Below are positions 11,619 through 23,010 of a stretch of 64,000 nt of DNA, piece by piece; the first letter of the stretch is position 1; each line of letters starts with the position of its first letter. The stretch covers positions 58,929,821 through 58,993,820 of the forward strand of contig NC_083346.1 in assembly GCF_019175385.1 (NCBI RefSeq), in the 5' to 3' direction. Position numbers and translations under genes: made by a program. Under the pieces are notes generated by a model. The model was given only the letters and a program-made list of their open reading frames with translations. It was not told where the DNA came from and ran no database searches. Origin of the DNA: Lycium barbarum (taxonomy: Eukaryota > Streptophyta > Magnoliopsida > Solanales > Solanaceae).

Positions 11619-13200
11619 GAAACATTCATCCTCGAATGTTAAACTTGCAGGAATTCTATAGAAATTTTTGGAGAGTCTTCCCTGTAACTGTACCACTACC
11701 AACCTTGTACACAGCAACCAAAACCATACAATACCACACAGGGCCACAGCAATCAATAACAAAAATAACCCCACACGACCATTAAAAGTAGCTGATAAAT
11801 AATACATACCTGAAGACGATTGTGCTGTAGTCTGCATCTGCTCTGAAGCCAGAAATAAACGAGGATATCTAGACTTCATATCTTCCTCAGCTTCCAAAGT
11901 CATATCCTCAACATTCTTGTTTCTCCATAGTACCTTTACCAATGCCACATCCATGGTTCTTAACCTACGAACCTGTCGATCAGAGAGTGTAATAGGGACT
12001 TCCTTATATGATAGGTGCTCAGTAATCCGAACGTCATCAACAGGTACGACTCTAGAAGGATCTCCAATACACTTACGAAGCATCAACACATAAAAGACAG
12101 AATAGACTAATTCTACGTCCGAAGGTAGATCCAACTCATAAGCCACCTAGCTCACCCTTCGCATAATCCTGTAAGGTCCGATGTACCTAGGGCTAAGCTT
12201 TCCCTTCTTGTTGAACTTCATAACACCTTTCATAGGCGATACCTTCAGAAATACCCAGTCATTAACCTGAAATTCTAAATCTCATCGGCGATTGTCTGTA
12301 TAAGACTTCTGACGACTCTGGGCTACCAATAGCCTTTCCTGAATAAGTTTAACCTTATCAACTGTCTACTGGATCAAATATTTCCTATTAGCTTAGATTC
12401 CCCAACCTCGAACTATCCGATATGTGATCTGCATTTTCGTCCATATAAGGCTTCATACGGAGCCATCTGGATGCTGAAGTGGTAACTATTATTATACGCA
12501 AACTAAATAAAGGGCAAGTGATCATCCTAGCTACATCCAAAATATATCACACATGCCCGTAGCATATCCTTAAGTGTCTGAATTGTACGCTCAGCCTGCC
12601 TATCCATCTAGCGATGAAATGTTATGCTAAGACTCACCTGTGTTCCCAATCCTTTATAGAAAGATTTCCAAATGTTATCTGTAAACTGTGCACCTCTGTC
12701 TGAAATAATAGATACTGGAACACCATGAAGTCACACTATCTCCTTAATATATAACTTCGCATAATCTTCAGCGGAATAAGTAGTCCTAACAGGTAGAAAA
12801 TGTGTTGACTTTGAGCCTATCAACAATCACCCATATCGAATCAAACTTACGTTGAGAACGGGGTAAGCCTGCAATGAAGTCCGTATTGATCACCTCCCAA
12901 TTCCAAGTCAGAATCTCTATACCCTGTAGCAACCCACTGAGAGTTTGGTGCTCAACTTTAACCTGCTGAAAATTAGGAAACTGAGCTACAAATTCTGCTA
13001 TATCCTTCTACATCCCGTCCCACCAGTAAACTTCCTTGATATCATGATACATTTTCATCGTCCCAGGATGTATGGAGTAACGAGAATGACGAGCTTCTCC
13101 CATAATCTGTCATCGTAACCCTGTAACATCAGGAACACACATTCTGCCTCGATATCTGAGGACACCATATCCAGAAATCTCAAATGGCCACTATTACGTT
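11616..13200 (-). pseudogene. pol: Integrase and chromodomain-like tail of element B
   Basis: Integrase core seen on the minus strand: zinc-binding CPNCQQ-like region near 12960 (one Cys context altered), first aspartate in INTDF near 12875, second in ISDRG near 12705, glutamate in QAERTI near 12585. Stops interrupt the frame near 12610, 12360 and 12146. The last frame, 11616-12146, carries the DLPSD, LRTMDVALVKV and RYPRLF tail words, then reads about 65 codons past the position where element E stops, including a hydrophobic run. The pseudogene is continuous with the tandem array upstream. Confidence 0.8.
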
Positions 13201-14121
13201 CGCATTTCGCGGGCGGGGTTCGCGGTCGGAAAGCTACTTCGAACTTGTTGGTGCTCTTTCGGACTTTGCTTTAAAAGAGTCACCACCTTATTTTTAGGAA
13301 AACCAGTTTTGGAATCTCTATACCCTGTAGCAACCCACTAGGCTTTTGGTGCTCAACTTTAACTTGCTGACAATTAGGACACTTAGCTACAAATTCAGCT
13401 ATATCCTTCTTCATCCCGTCCCACCAGTAAACTTCCTTGATATCGTGATACATTTTCCTCGTCCCTGGATGGATGGAGTGACGAGAATGATGAGCTTCTC
13501 CCATAATTTGTCATCGTAACCCTGCAACATTTGGAACACACATTATTCCTCGATATCTGGGGACACCATATCCATAAATCTCAAATGGCCACTGTTACGG
13601 TTTGCATTTCGCCGGCGAGGTTAGCGATCGGAAAGCTACTTCGAACTTGTTGGTGCTCTTTCGGACTTTTCTTTAAAAGAGTCGCCACCTAATTTTTAGG
13701 AAAACCAGTTTCGGAATCTCTATAACCTGTAGCAACCTACTGAGCTTTTGGTGCTCAACTTTAACCTGCTGACAATTAGGACACTGAGCTGTAAATTCAG
13801 CTATATCCTTCTTCATCGCATCCCACCAGTAAACTTCCTTGATATCATGATACATTTTCATCGTCCCTGGATGAATGGAGTAACGAGAATGATGAGCTTC
13901 TCCCATAATTTGTCGGCGTAACCCTGCAGCGTCAGGAACACACAATCTGCCTCGATATCTGAGGACACCATCTCCAGAAATCTCAAATGGCCACTGTTAC
14001 GATTTGCATTTTGCGGGAGGGGTTCGCGCTCGAAAAGATACTTCAAACTTGTTGGTGCTCTTTTGGACATAGTTTTAAAAGAGTCGCCACCTTATTTTTA
14101 AAAAATTAGGAAAACCAGTTT
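12911..14121. repeat. Three tandem copies of a 401-402 bp chimeric unit
   Basis: Unit starts at 12911, 13312 and 13714 (GAATCTCTATA..). Each unit holds the integrase zinc-binding region of element B (minus strand) joined near its right end to Tat leader, primer site (13277-13285, 13679-13687, 14081-14089) and the last bases of a Tat LTR (AGGAAAACCAG). Copy 3 runs on into the full Tat LTR. This marks one B/Tat fusion later amplified in tandem. Short open frames 13280-13504 and 13673-13945 are chimeric. Confidence 0.9.
14081..14089 (-). other. Primer binding site of the Tat element (tRNA-Arg type)
   Basis: The minus strand reads TGGCGACTC, the start of the primer site known from Ogre/Tat elements; the following bases (TTTTAAA) do not extend the match. 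It is repeated, once with a G-to-A change, in the two other tandem units. Confidence 0.6.
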
Positions 14122-16909
14122 GGATGGATTTATTCATATATAGTGAAAAAGCCTTCGTAATTCAAAGTTCAAGGTAAGAGTTCTGGTGATCCCCTAGGGA
14201 AGGTGTTAGGCACCTAGTATTAAGGATCCGTACTATACGGTTGACCTTCGAATTCCAATGTATGAGTATTTGCTTGACCTGTTTATTGAGTTTTTATCCC
14301 TGCATTTATAAAATCTGTCATTTGCATGTCATTTTCAAAAAAAAGAATTGAATATATCCCGTTTATACATAGGGTATTTAGGTTCAAATTTATAATATCA
14401 TGATGTAAATAGTTTCCTCATACATATAAGGATAGTATTGATTGTAAAAGATATGAAAATTGTTTATATTCAAGTGAGAAATACAAGTTCTATTCATGCT
14501 TAACTCATACTTTGCTGGGATCAATCCACTTAGTACGTTTTAGAACACCTTATTCTAAAACTCCTTATTTACGAATATGCCTGATGTGAGGGGAAAAAAA
14601 TCTTTGACTTTATGAAATAATTTGTTCTTAAATATGTATGTCCGAAACGGGTTTGGGCTTTAAAATTCACAACATTCTTAAAAGAGATGCACTTTTCTAT
14701 TTTGGGATTGACCCAATTTTCTTTTGTTTTCTTTTCTAAAAAAGTGGGTTTTCAAAATGTACATTATTTTCGGGAAATGTATTAACCAAAGAGTTAATTT
14801 TCTTGTTACTGGGCTCAGTCCAAAATGCTGATTTCTATTCCTCGTTTGGGTCAAGAATTTAGCTTGATTTTTTAAAAAAATGTGCCTCTTGTTTACAAGA
14901 ATTTAATATGATCTTGACGAAAACATTATAATGTTCAAAACTTTGACATTCCTTTTCTTACCCTTTAGTTCTCAACTTACATCAAAACAAGTTTATTAGT
15001 TTGCCATTATTATTCAAGAGATAATTACGCCAAGTTCGATTTTTGAAAAACATTTTTGGGGACTTGGGGTTGAACTAAACGGCATACGTACCGTTGTCCT
15101 AAGACTTGTAGTTCATAACCATAAAGGATTCCACTATAATATGAATGTTTACAAGTTATACAAATATAACAATCAAATAAAATATCATACGTAAAAGAGA
15201 GGGTTAGGATAGAGGTGTACCAAACCCCTAGTTGGCCATTTTTACCATTGGATGGGCCTTCAATGCGTTCACGTACAATAATAGCTTCCATTTCCTTCGA
15301 CCAGGACTTTTGTATTTTCTAAAAGAATTTGTGTGTTGGGCCTCAGCCCAACAGACTTGGTTTTTACCTGGCCCAAGTGGCCCATGCAATGAAAAGGAAA
15401 AAGAGGAGAGGAGAAACCGGTTATAAATTATAGTACTGAACTTATCAACAAGTGCATACGTGCGCAACATATGTAAGAACTAACAACATACACAGATAAC
15501 ATATATGTACACAAGGTAAAACTCAACATTCACAGATTCAGTTTCATAAGAATTTGGGCCCGGGAGCCCAGTTGCAGTCTTGATCTACCTAAAGCCCATT
15601 GGTCTAATCCTTTTTCATTCTAAGTGCACATATGAGCCTCTCATGCTAATTTTTTAAATCGGGCCAGGCCCAGATTTGTACTAAACCTAAAATGGATCAA
15701 GATTGAGGCTTAAAGGGCTATATCCCTTTGTTTTCCACTGATTTACACTAACATATAATTCTCTTATTCTTGTATACATATAATATACCAATGATATATA
15801 CATAGAATGTGTATATCAAATGTATAACACTTGTATCCTTCTTACTCCTTTTGCCAACCTATGCGCATTTCATGCACATATCTAAGGCCACAATGAACTC
15901 AAGCTAAACAAGTAAATACCAAGCATACAATCCCTGTATAGCTTTACACAAAAGCAGTTCTCATAGCAATTTCATGAAATCAAACCAACACATATTCAGT
16001 TCATAAAGTTCAGGCAGCATCAGACTACAACAGAAGACTATTGGTTAAAGAGATTAAAAATTATTTCTTGCACCGATAATCCCCAAGGAACTTGAGAATC
16101 AAAAGAAACAAAGCACCAGATTTGCATAACTCTTTTCTAGTTTAATAGATAGTGATGGATGAGCAGGAGAAGACTGTGCAGATTCAACTAGAAAGAAAAA
16201 ACCATAGGGATGCCCTTTTAAGCTCCAGGAAAGTTAAACAAGAGAAGAGAACACATACAGGGAACACGATGTCCGCATACACCACAACTTGGATGCTATG
16301 ACAATTATATTTTTTCGGTTTAGCAAAATCTTAAGAATAAGGACAACACAAGAACTCAAACAGACATGGGACTTAGATGGTTTATGTCACGACACAACCC
16401 CGTGGGCCATGATTAGTGCCCGAACTGGACACCCGTATACGACCTGTTACATATAATCAAACTGAATCTATGAATAATATGGAAACTTGCAAAAGAACTC
16501 CAACGGTTCATAACGTCGTCATATATGTATATTCAGATAAACTGTCTCCTGAGGAGTCACACCTGATCAAATTATAAAACGATGCGCAAGCCGACAAGGC
16601 TGCCACTACTCATCAATATCATGTCATATGCAAGCCGACAAGGCTACCACTATAGACGGACATCATATCATAGTACATCGTATAGACACAGCTGAACATA
16701 ACTTATACACAACCCACACATATGTCTACAGACCTCTAAGAGTACGAATAGCGAAATATGATAGGACAGGGCCCCGTCGTACCCCTGGATAAACATACAT
16801 ATATATCATAAGATATGTACCAAAAGTCTAAACTCTGGAACAACGGAGCTCTCCAAGACAGCTGAATAGAATTCCTATGCTGAAGAGTCACCAAATAGAC
16901 TATTTGTAC

Positions 16910-17235
16910 CTGCGGGCATGAAACGCAACCCCCCAAAGAAAGGGGGTCAGTACGGAATATGTACTGAGTATATAAAGCATGAAATACAGTAAAAAGGATC
17001 ATAACTGGAAAAAAGGAGTACAGAAAACAAGTACAATGTCCAGAATACCAAATCACTTGCCTTTGAAACATAAATCATGCATGTCAACATCATATATCAT
17101 ACCCGGCCCATTATGGGATTCGATGACATAATCATATCATCATCATATACATATATACCGTACCCAGCCCTCTAGTGAGGGACTCGGTCAATAAAGTCAT
17201 CATATGCCCTCCTGGCCGCCATAACATATCATCAT

Positions 17236-17293
<58 letters not shown>

Positions 17294-17827
17294 GTACCCG
17301 TCCCTCTAGTGAGGGACTTGGTGAACAATGCAGTGAAACTGTGCACGATAACATACCCGACCCGAGACTCGGTGAAAGACATATTGAGGCATGCACGAGC
17401 AGAGTAGTGAGCAACCATATGCAATTTAAATCATTATCAAGACTCAAACAGAATGAGAAGAAGAGATTAACACCTGAGTATCAGTAGTGACAATTATATC
17501 AAGTATCCCTCGAATGTCATCATAGTTCATATCAAAAGAGTCTTAGGAATCGTAGACACATGTCAATATAGTGTGAAATAGCTTATAGAAGTCAGAGACA
17601 TTAGTTATCGTAGAGTTTCTAGGAATAGGGGCTTATATATGTCGACTATTATCCAACGTATAGGAAACTGGAGAGGGAAGCTCAATCACTTAAGAGCTCT
17701 AACATCAAGAAGTGAATAAGAATCATGAATCACACTCAAGACTTGTGAATAGGATTACCCCAAGCTCATATCATTCATCACTTCAATCTAAGACATGCCA
17801 AAAGAAAGAAGGGATAGCTTTACATAC
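16910..17827 (-). other. Candidate LTR intron in solo LTR H
   Basis: Minus strand donor CAG|GTATGTA at 17830-17821. The acceptor CCCGCAG ends at 16910, with CTGAC 37 nt upstream (16946-16950) and a CCCCCTTTCTTT tract between. Hairpins CAGTAC/GTACTG (16948-16953, 16961-16966) and CCCCC/GGGGG (16929-16934, 16942-16946). Confidence 0.5.
17239..17291. repeat. (AT)n microsatellite
   Basis: About 26 uninterrupted AT units inside solo LTR H. Overlapping open frames here are products of the repeat. Confidence 0.98.
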
Positions 17828-18447
17828 CTGTTTAACGACTATTCGCAAATCCGTTCGCTTTGTCGCCCCCTTTAGCCTATTTAACGTCAAAGTAACGTTA
17901 TCGTTAGTAACTATACTTTGTAGCTCATAAATTCGTAGCCCATCGCTTATAGAACTTATTCTTTAACTTATACTTTCTCGTTAAGGGTTTTTCATTAGTT
18001 AAGGGCTTAACGAAAATCGGGCAGCATTTCCCCTATATATTCGCCTAACCCGAATTTCCAATTATTCTCCTGTTAGCATAGAAATACCAACCACAGAGAT
18101 ATACATATAAAATTCTCACAATTCAGCCCATAACAATTCTAACAACCCAACAACCTTTTTGAATCCATTTCAACCCACAATTTCCTATAACATCGATTTC
18201 TGGCATTTTCTAAATTCCAATTTCGTCCAATCCAATTTTAATAATTCCATTACAATACTATTAACACAATTACACCATAAAACAAGAAAATCTTACCTTA
18301 ATTTTCTCGGAGGAATTTCTACTCTTAATTGCTCCAATTTCGCAATTTTCTTGTTCCTCGATTCAATATCCAACGTTGCTATCACCTCCTTGAACTTGCA
18401 AATCATCTTGGAATCAAATAAAGGCAACAAAACAACAAAATTTTCTT

Positions 18448-18653
18448 GGCCATGGCTGGCCGTGAGCAGCAGCCATGGCCATGCCTTCTCTTTTTTTTTT
18501 TTTAAAGCTTTGCAAGAACAAAAATTAAGTGATGAATTATTCATCACTCAATTTTGTTCATATATGCTTCCTCTTGTTTTGACACGTTAGTGTCTTAAAT
18601 GCAGCCCACATGGTGACCACGTGGCAGCCCACTTGGTGCCACGTGGCAGCCCA
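18448..18653 (-). promoter_or_regulatory. Palindrome block and TATA-like box of solo LTR H
   Basis: Two copies of CCACGTGGCAGCCCA (18617-18631, 18639-18653) each contain a CACGTG G-box. A CATATATG box lies at 18558-18566. Downstream are inverted arms GGCCATGGCT / AGCCATGGCC (18448-18457, 18471-18480). The G-box is a known plant bZIP/bHLH site; use here is inferred. Confidence 0.45.
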
Positions 18654-21299
18654 TTGCAACCCCCCCTTTTTTTCGGGTGGGGCCCACAAGACTTAATTAA
18701 ATTAATTAATCACTAATCCCTTACTTAATAATTTAGTCACAATTAATTAGTTTCCAATCTCCAATAATATATTTACACTAAATAAAATTTATAAACAATT
18801 TATGTTCTAATTAAAATTGAAAATTAAAGGTTCGTATTTCATGTCCGAAAATAATTCCGCCTCCAACTTGAGTCGATTTACTTGCGAATAATTTGACGTA
18901 TAAATATACGGGGTATAACAGTTTAGCATTAAATTTCAAGATAAAATTTTATCACTCTAGACTTTATATTAACTCATCTCTGCTCCCATTTCTCAGAAGA
19001 CCAATGGCATTAGGTGGGCAGGTTCATTTTTTATTTTTAACAGGCTCTTTAGGCACTTAACCAACCCATTTTATCCCAATCTTTGGATTAAGTGATAAGG
19101 ATGAAGGACCAGTGGTACATATGATCACAATCATTCCATGTGCTCATAGGGCATGCTGTGGTGCCTCTAATTTGGTGGAGAGATATTATGGACCAAGTTG
19201 AATTTTGTTCCTCTCATCCTCTCGCTGAGGCACCTTTAAAAGAGTCTTTATGCCAAGTGATTTATATGGATCATATACACACTTATGGTCTTATCAACTT
19301 CATGATTGAACTAAACTAAACCTTTAGCCAACACTGATATACATTAACACTTCTAGCCAATTTATCCTAAACTTCTAGTCATGGAATTACCTCAAAGCCT
19401 TTCACATCAAATAGAATTTTAACAGACATACATATTGTTCATTTTAAGACTGATGGACATATTTCAGTGGGACAGAACTAGAAAAAAACATGTTGCAATC
19501 CGAAAGACAGCCAAATAGCATTACCAACCTCATTTCTTACATATGGTCATTGCCTATTCCCATATTTGAACCACGACATGACAGTTTACAAAAAATAGGG
19601 ATTTGGCCAGGTTTAAAACAAGGTTTTCCCTCCTCTTTTACTTCGTTCAATTTTTTTTAAAAGCCAGAGTCTAATTTTTATAAAAAAATACAAACAGATG
19701 TAGCTATGATAATACTTTAAGTTTCATACTATTGAAAATAGATTCATAGTTAGTCTACATTTCATCCTGTTATACCTAAGTGTAATCATTCAGGATCAAC
19801 AGAGATTCCAAACACACCAAGGTTTAAGGACAAAAGAGATTACATGTGATAGGATCACATGGGTATCCAAACAAAAGATTCCAGTCACAAAACCTAGACA
19901 CTTTCAATCTTTAAAACCTACTCAGTTTCAAGCCAAAACCATCTGATAGATCATTGTTCAAGGCCATTTAGACATTTATTTAGACATCTGTGACTAAGCT
20001 ATGTGTTTTGGACAAGAAAAATGCCATTATGAATTCATTTCTTCCAACTTATAAGTCATCAGGATCACTTCAACATAATAATGACAGAAAATAAGGTCAC
20101 ATTTTCATTTCTTAGCTCTAAACTCATACCAAACACTTTTGAATATCCTAAATGCCTTTTTATTTAAAGTCATCAAGACTGAATCATAATAAATCCTCAT
20201 TAGACTAAACCACTTAGATAATTGAGATTTCAAATACACAGGTATAATAGTGATTAAACAGCAGCCAAAATATTATTAAGAATACCTTAGACTAAGCAGT
20301 GTACTTAAACATAAGATTAAGGAATCTACACTTAAGCTAACAACATAATCAATATCTAAATAATCAAATACAATATTAAACTAAACAGTATACAACTAAA
20401 CTAACCTCCAAACTAAGCAAGATATTAAAATGAAGCAATGGCAAGATAAAAAAGTACCTTTTTGAGGTGCAGCCTTGGTCAAGACTGGATTTAGGAGCGT
20501 TTTTGTGCTTCCTCAACTCAAAGCTCAGCCACACTAATAAAAGAAAAACAAATTTAAAAACGAAGAACTCAACCTTTCAGTTGAGTATAAAACTTTCAAC
20601 TGAGAACCCTAATTTCGAGTATAAGTGCTCAAAATCTGGGTTTTGTGCGTGGGTCTTTGTGTCAAGCCCCCTTTTTTTCCTCTTTTATTCCAATGAAATG
20701 GGGGTTTGAGTGAAATCCTAAAAATAATCAATAAGGGACTTGTAAATTTTTCAGAAAATTAAGCTTGCATTTGAAATCAACGAACCAGATTAAGACAAAG
20801 CAAATAATGAACGACTCAATATGACTCGCCTTCTTCGATCAGGTTGGTTCTTAAGGAACTAATGGGAATCAAAGGTTCAAATGGGTAAGTACAGCATCAA
20901 TTAATGCTTAGTAGGCCGATTCAACGGGAAAGAAAGGAAAAAGGAGAGAGGAGAGTGGGATCGTATCTTGGCAAGGGTGTGTTTCGTGAGAGATGGTGGA
21001 AAAGGATGAAGTAACATTAAATCTACCCGTTCTAGCCGTCCAAAGACTGGTGGGGGCTGAATTCCTCTGCCATATCGCCATTTTTTGCAATGAAATGACA
21101 GAGGAGAGAGGAATGGAATGAGGTGGCAGCTAGGGTTTCGCACCCTAGCCCTTATTCACTAACATCAACCCCAAAGGGGTCTATTTGGCTAATGAAATGT
21201 GCTTATATAGCACTGGCAGGTTGGGCTGGTTAAGCCATTGGGCTGGAGCGACTGAAATTTAAAAGAAAGGAGCCACAATATTTTTGTATACACCCATAT

Positions 21300-21411
21300 A
21301 TGAATTATGTATATCTTCCATATATATACATACACACACTCACACACACACACACACACACACATACACACATATATATACATATATATACATATATACA
21401 TATATATATAC

Positions 21412-21460
<49 letters not shown>

Positions 21461-21462
21461 CG

Positions 21463-21496
<34 letters not shown>

Positions 21497-21498
21497 CG

Positions 21499-21586
<88 letters not shown>

Positions 21587-21592
21587 CGTATA
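21300..21592. repeat. CA/TA microsatellite with repeated GTATATACGTATATAC palindromes
   Basis: A (CA)n run at about 21330-21363 passes into (TA)n broken by several ACGT-centred palindromes (near 21411, 21461, 21497 and 21590). Inside the Tat LTR. Open frames of 85-164 codons on both strands are repeat artefacts. Confidence 0.95.
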
Positions 21593-22073
21593 TGCAAAGT
21601 ATTTTAGGAAAATTCAAAGTATAAATATATAGTGCCCTCATGTGCCTCATGTTGTCTTTAAATAAAAACCCAAATAAATTCAAAAAAATAATTAGATTCT
21701 AATTTAGGCACTTAATTTACCTAAATAATTTGCACTTATCGTTTTACTTAATTAATTCAAGTCCCTTAACTTTGACGGAGTAGGACACTTAATGATGCTG
21801 AAGTATACATGCTTAAAATAAATAACTCGTAATTAACTGACTCTTTGAAAAAACAAACTATTCTTGTATTTTCTTGAAAATATATGAAAAATGTAAAAAC
21901 GTCATGCGGCTGCCCTTTTATCGGTGTTTTACTAATTGTAGTGGGAAAATACCACCGAGATAACTTTATAAAATTAATTTTGATTTATGGAATGCATATC
22001 CTGCTCCGTCTGTAGTTCGGGGGCTCAAAATAATTAAATACAATTATTGGAGGTCAAAAATTAGGAGTCAACA

Positions 22074-22085
22074 ACTGCCCCTTCG
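22074..22085 (-). other. Polypurine tract of the Tat element, copy 1 of 3
   Basis: The minus strand reads CGAAGGGGCAGT just before LTR start TGTTGACTCC. Identical tracts lie at 23829-23840 and 25584-25595 in the other tandem copies. Confidence 0.65.
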
Positions 22086-22765
22086 TTGTGCGAGGAAGGC
22101 AAAGCCATCTGCAAGGAACGAAATTTGATGAACCCTGATTTTTGACCGACCAACTCAAAATGTTTTTCTTTTTGTGGAAATTCTCAAAATGATGTTCGGA
22201 CCCTGGTTTCTAGGTTTCCTACATATCTCGGACTATACAAGAATTCAGGCCACTGGTAGTTCGACTCGATTATAACTTTAATTGATGTGAAGGAAAGCTG
22301 CGAGATTCTTCAGTGTTGTGGCTGAGATCTCTCTACTTGGCTATTGGAATGTGACCGACTCTCTGGTATTGAGCCCGCCTACATATCCCCGATTTTCGAG
22401 AATCAGGACACATGTAGTTTGACTCACTAAGGAAGAGTATATCCCTTATGCAGGAATATCTTCGAATTTCTCGGTGTGTATCCGACCAGTTGCGGGTTTT
22501 AGTAAAGAGAGCAAATAACAGACAAAATTATGGCTAAGTCTGAGATCAGATGGCTTCTAAATACTGGCCAGAGAGCATGACTTTCATGGGCACCTTATCT
22601 TGACCGGCTGCGTAAGAAAAAGTTTCACGTTTGCTCTGCAATTTGTCTGGGTCTAGTTCAGTAAGCCGGCTCCTTTCTGGGGGTTGTGTGCCTGTTTCCT
22701 GGACTTGACAATATTGTAGATATTCTTTGTTGAATTTCAGATGATTTTCGGTGATTTTCATGAAT

Positions 22766-23010
22766 GGCTTTCTCGGAAATTTATATGAATGGCCCTCTTG
22801 GAAGCTTGTATAACTGGCCCTCTCGGCAGTTTGTGTGAATGGCCCTCTCGGCAATTTGATATGAATGGCCATTTGGCTGTTTGAATAAATGGCCCTCTAT
22901 GCTATTTGTATGAACAGCCCTCTCGTCAATTGTATATGAATGGCCCTCTTGGTAATTTGTATGAATGGCCCTCTCGGTAATTAAATAAATGAATGGCCCT
23001 CTCGGCATGC
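22766..23010 (-). repeat. Minisatellite of about 25 bp inside each 1755-bp unit
   Basis: Nine or ten units of the form GAATGGCCCTCTCGGCAATTT spaced 24-28 bp; the same block recurs at 24521-24765 and 26276-26520. On the minus strand all three copies keep an open frame of exactly 151 codons (22781-23236, 24536-24991, 26291-26746), a basic, hydrophilic protein ending in repeats with E-R-A-I-H-T-N and P-R-G-P-F words. No family is recognised. The open frame most likely reflects recent duplication of a 3' UTR repeat. Confidence 0.9.

Larger units (their letters stand above)
9591..14003 (-). mobile_element. Element B: 3' half of a Ty3/gypsy chromovirus
   Basis: Minus strand, reading integrase, chromodomain-like tail, polypurine tract, 3' LTR. 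Everything upstream of the integrase zinc-binding region is missing; the break is near 14003, where Tat leader sequence begins. The same break is repeated three times in tandem (12911-14121). Confidence 0.8.
16385..18920 (-). repeat. Solo LTR H with perfect target duplication gttta
   Basis: It runs from TGTCACGAC (16385) to TATAACA (18920), 2536 bp, with gttta on both sides (16380-16384, 18921-18925). By the orientation of element A, an LTR that starts TGTCACGAC on the plus strand is a minus-strand LTR. No internal domain is present, so it is what remains after LTR-LTR recombination. Confidence 0.9.
14090..22073 (-). repeat. Tat LTR, about 5.4 kb, interrupted by solo LTR H
   Basis: The start on the minus strand is TGTTGACTCC at 22073, just after a purine-rich tract; the end lies at the primer site near 14090. 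Subtracting solo LTR H and its duplicated target leaves about 5.4 kb, within the size known for Ogre LTRs. Contents are AT-rich non-coding text, a small block of GGCCCA words (15300-15710), the microsatellite at 21300-21592 and no recognisable gene. The open frames at 15025-15470, 20467-20709 and 20901-21143 match no domain I know. Confidence 0.6.

Noticed and set aside
15228..15470. Two opposed open frames over the GGCCCA-rich stretch
   Set aside because: Palindromic base composition opens both strands; no recognisable protein.
17200..17447. Two overlapping open frames rich in Y and I
   Set aside because: They are translations of the (AT)n microsatellite and change with its length.
18159..18590. 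143-codon plus-strand open frame in solo LTR H
   Set aside because: Asn/Leu-rich, crosses the palindrome and TATA region, on the strand opposite to the element; no domain.
21189..21683. Open frames up to 164 codons on both strands
   Set aside because: Built from CA/TA repeats; no composition or motif of a real protein.
22766..23010. CRISPR-like array of about 25-bp repeats
   Set aside because: The units are contiguous minisatellite copies without unique spacers, in plant retrotransposon sequence.
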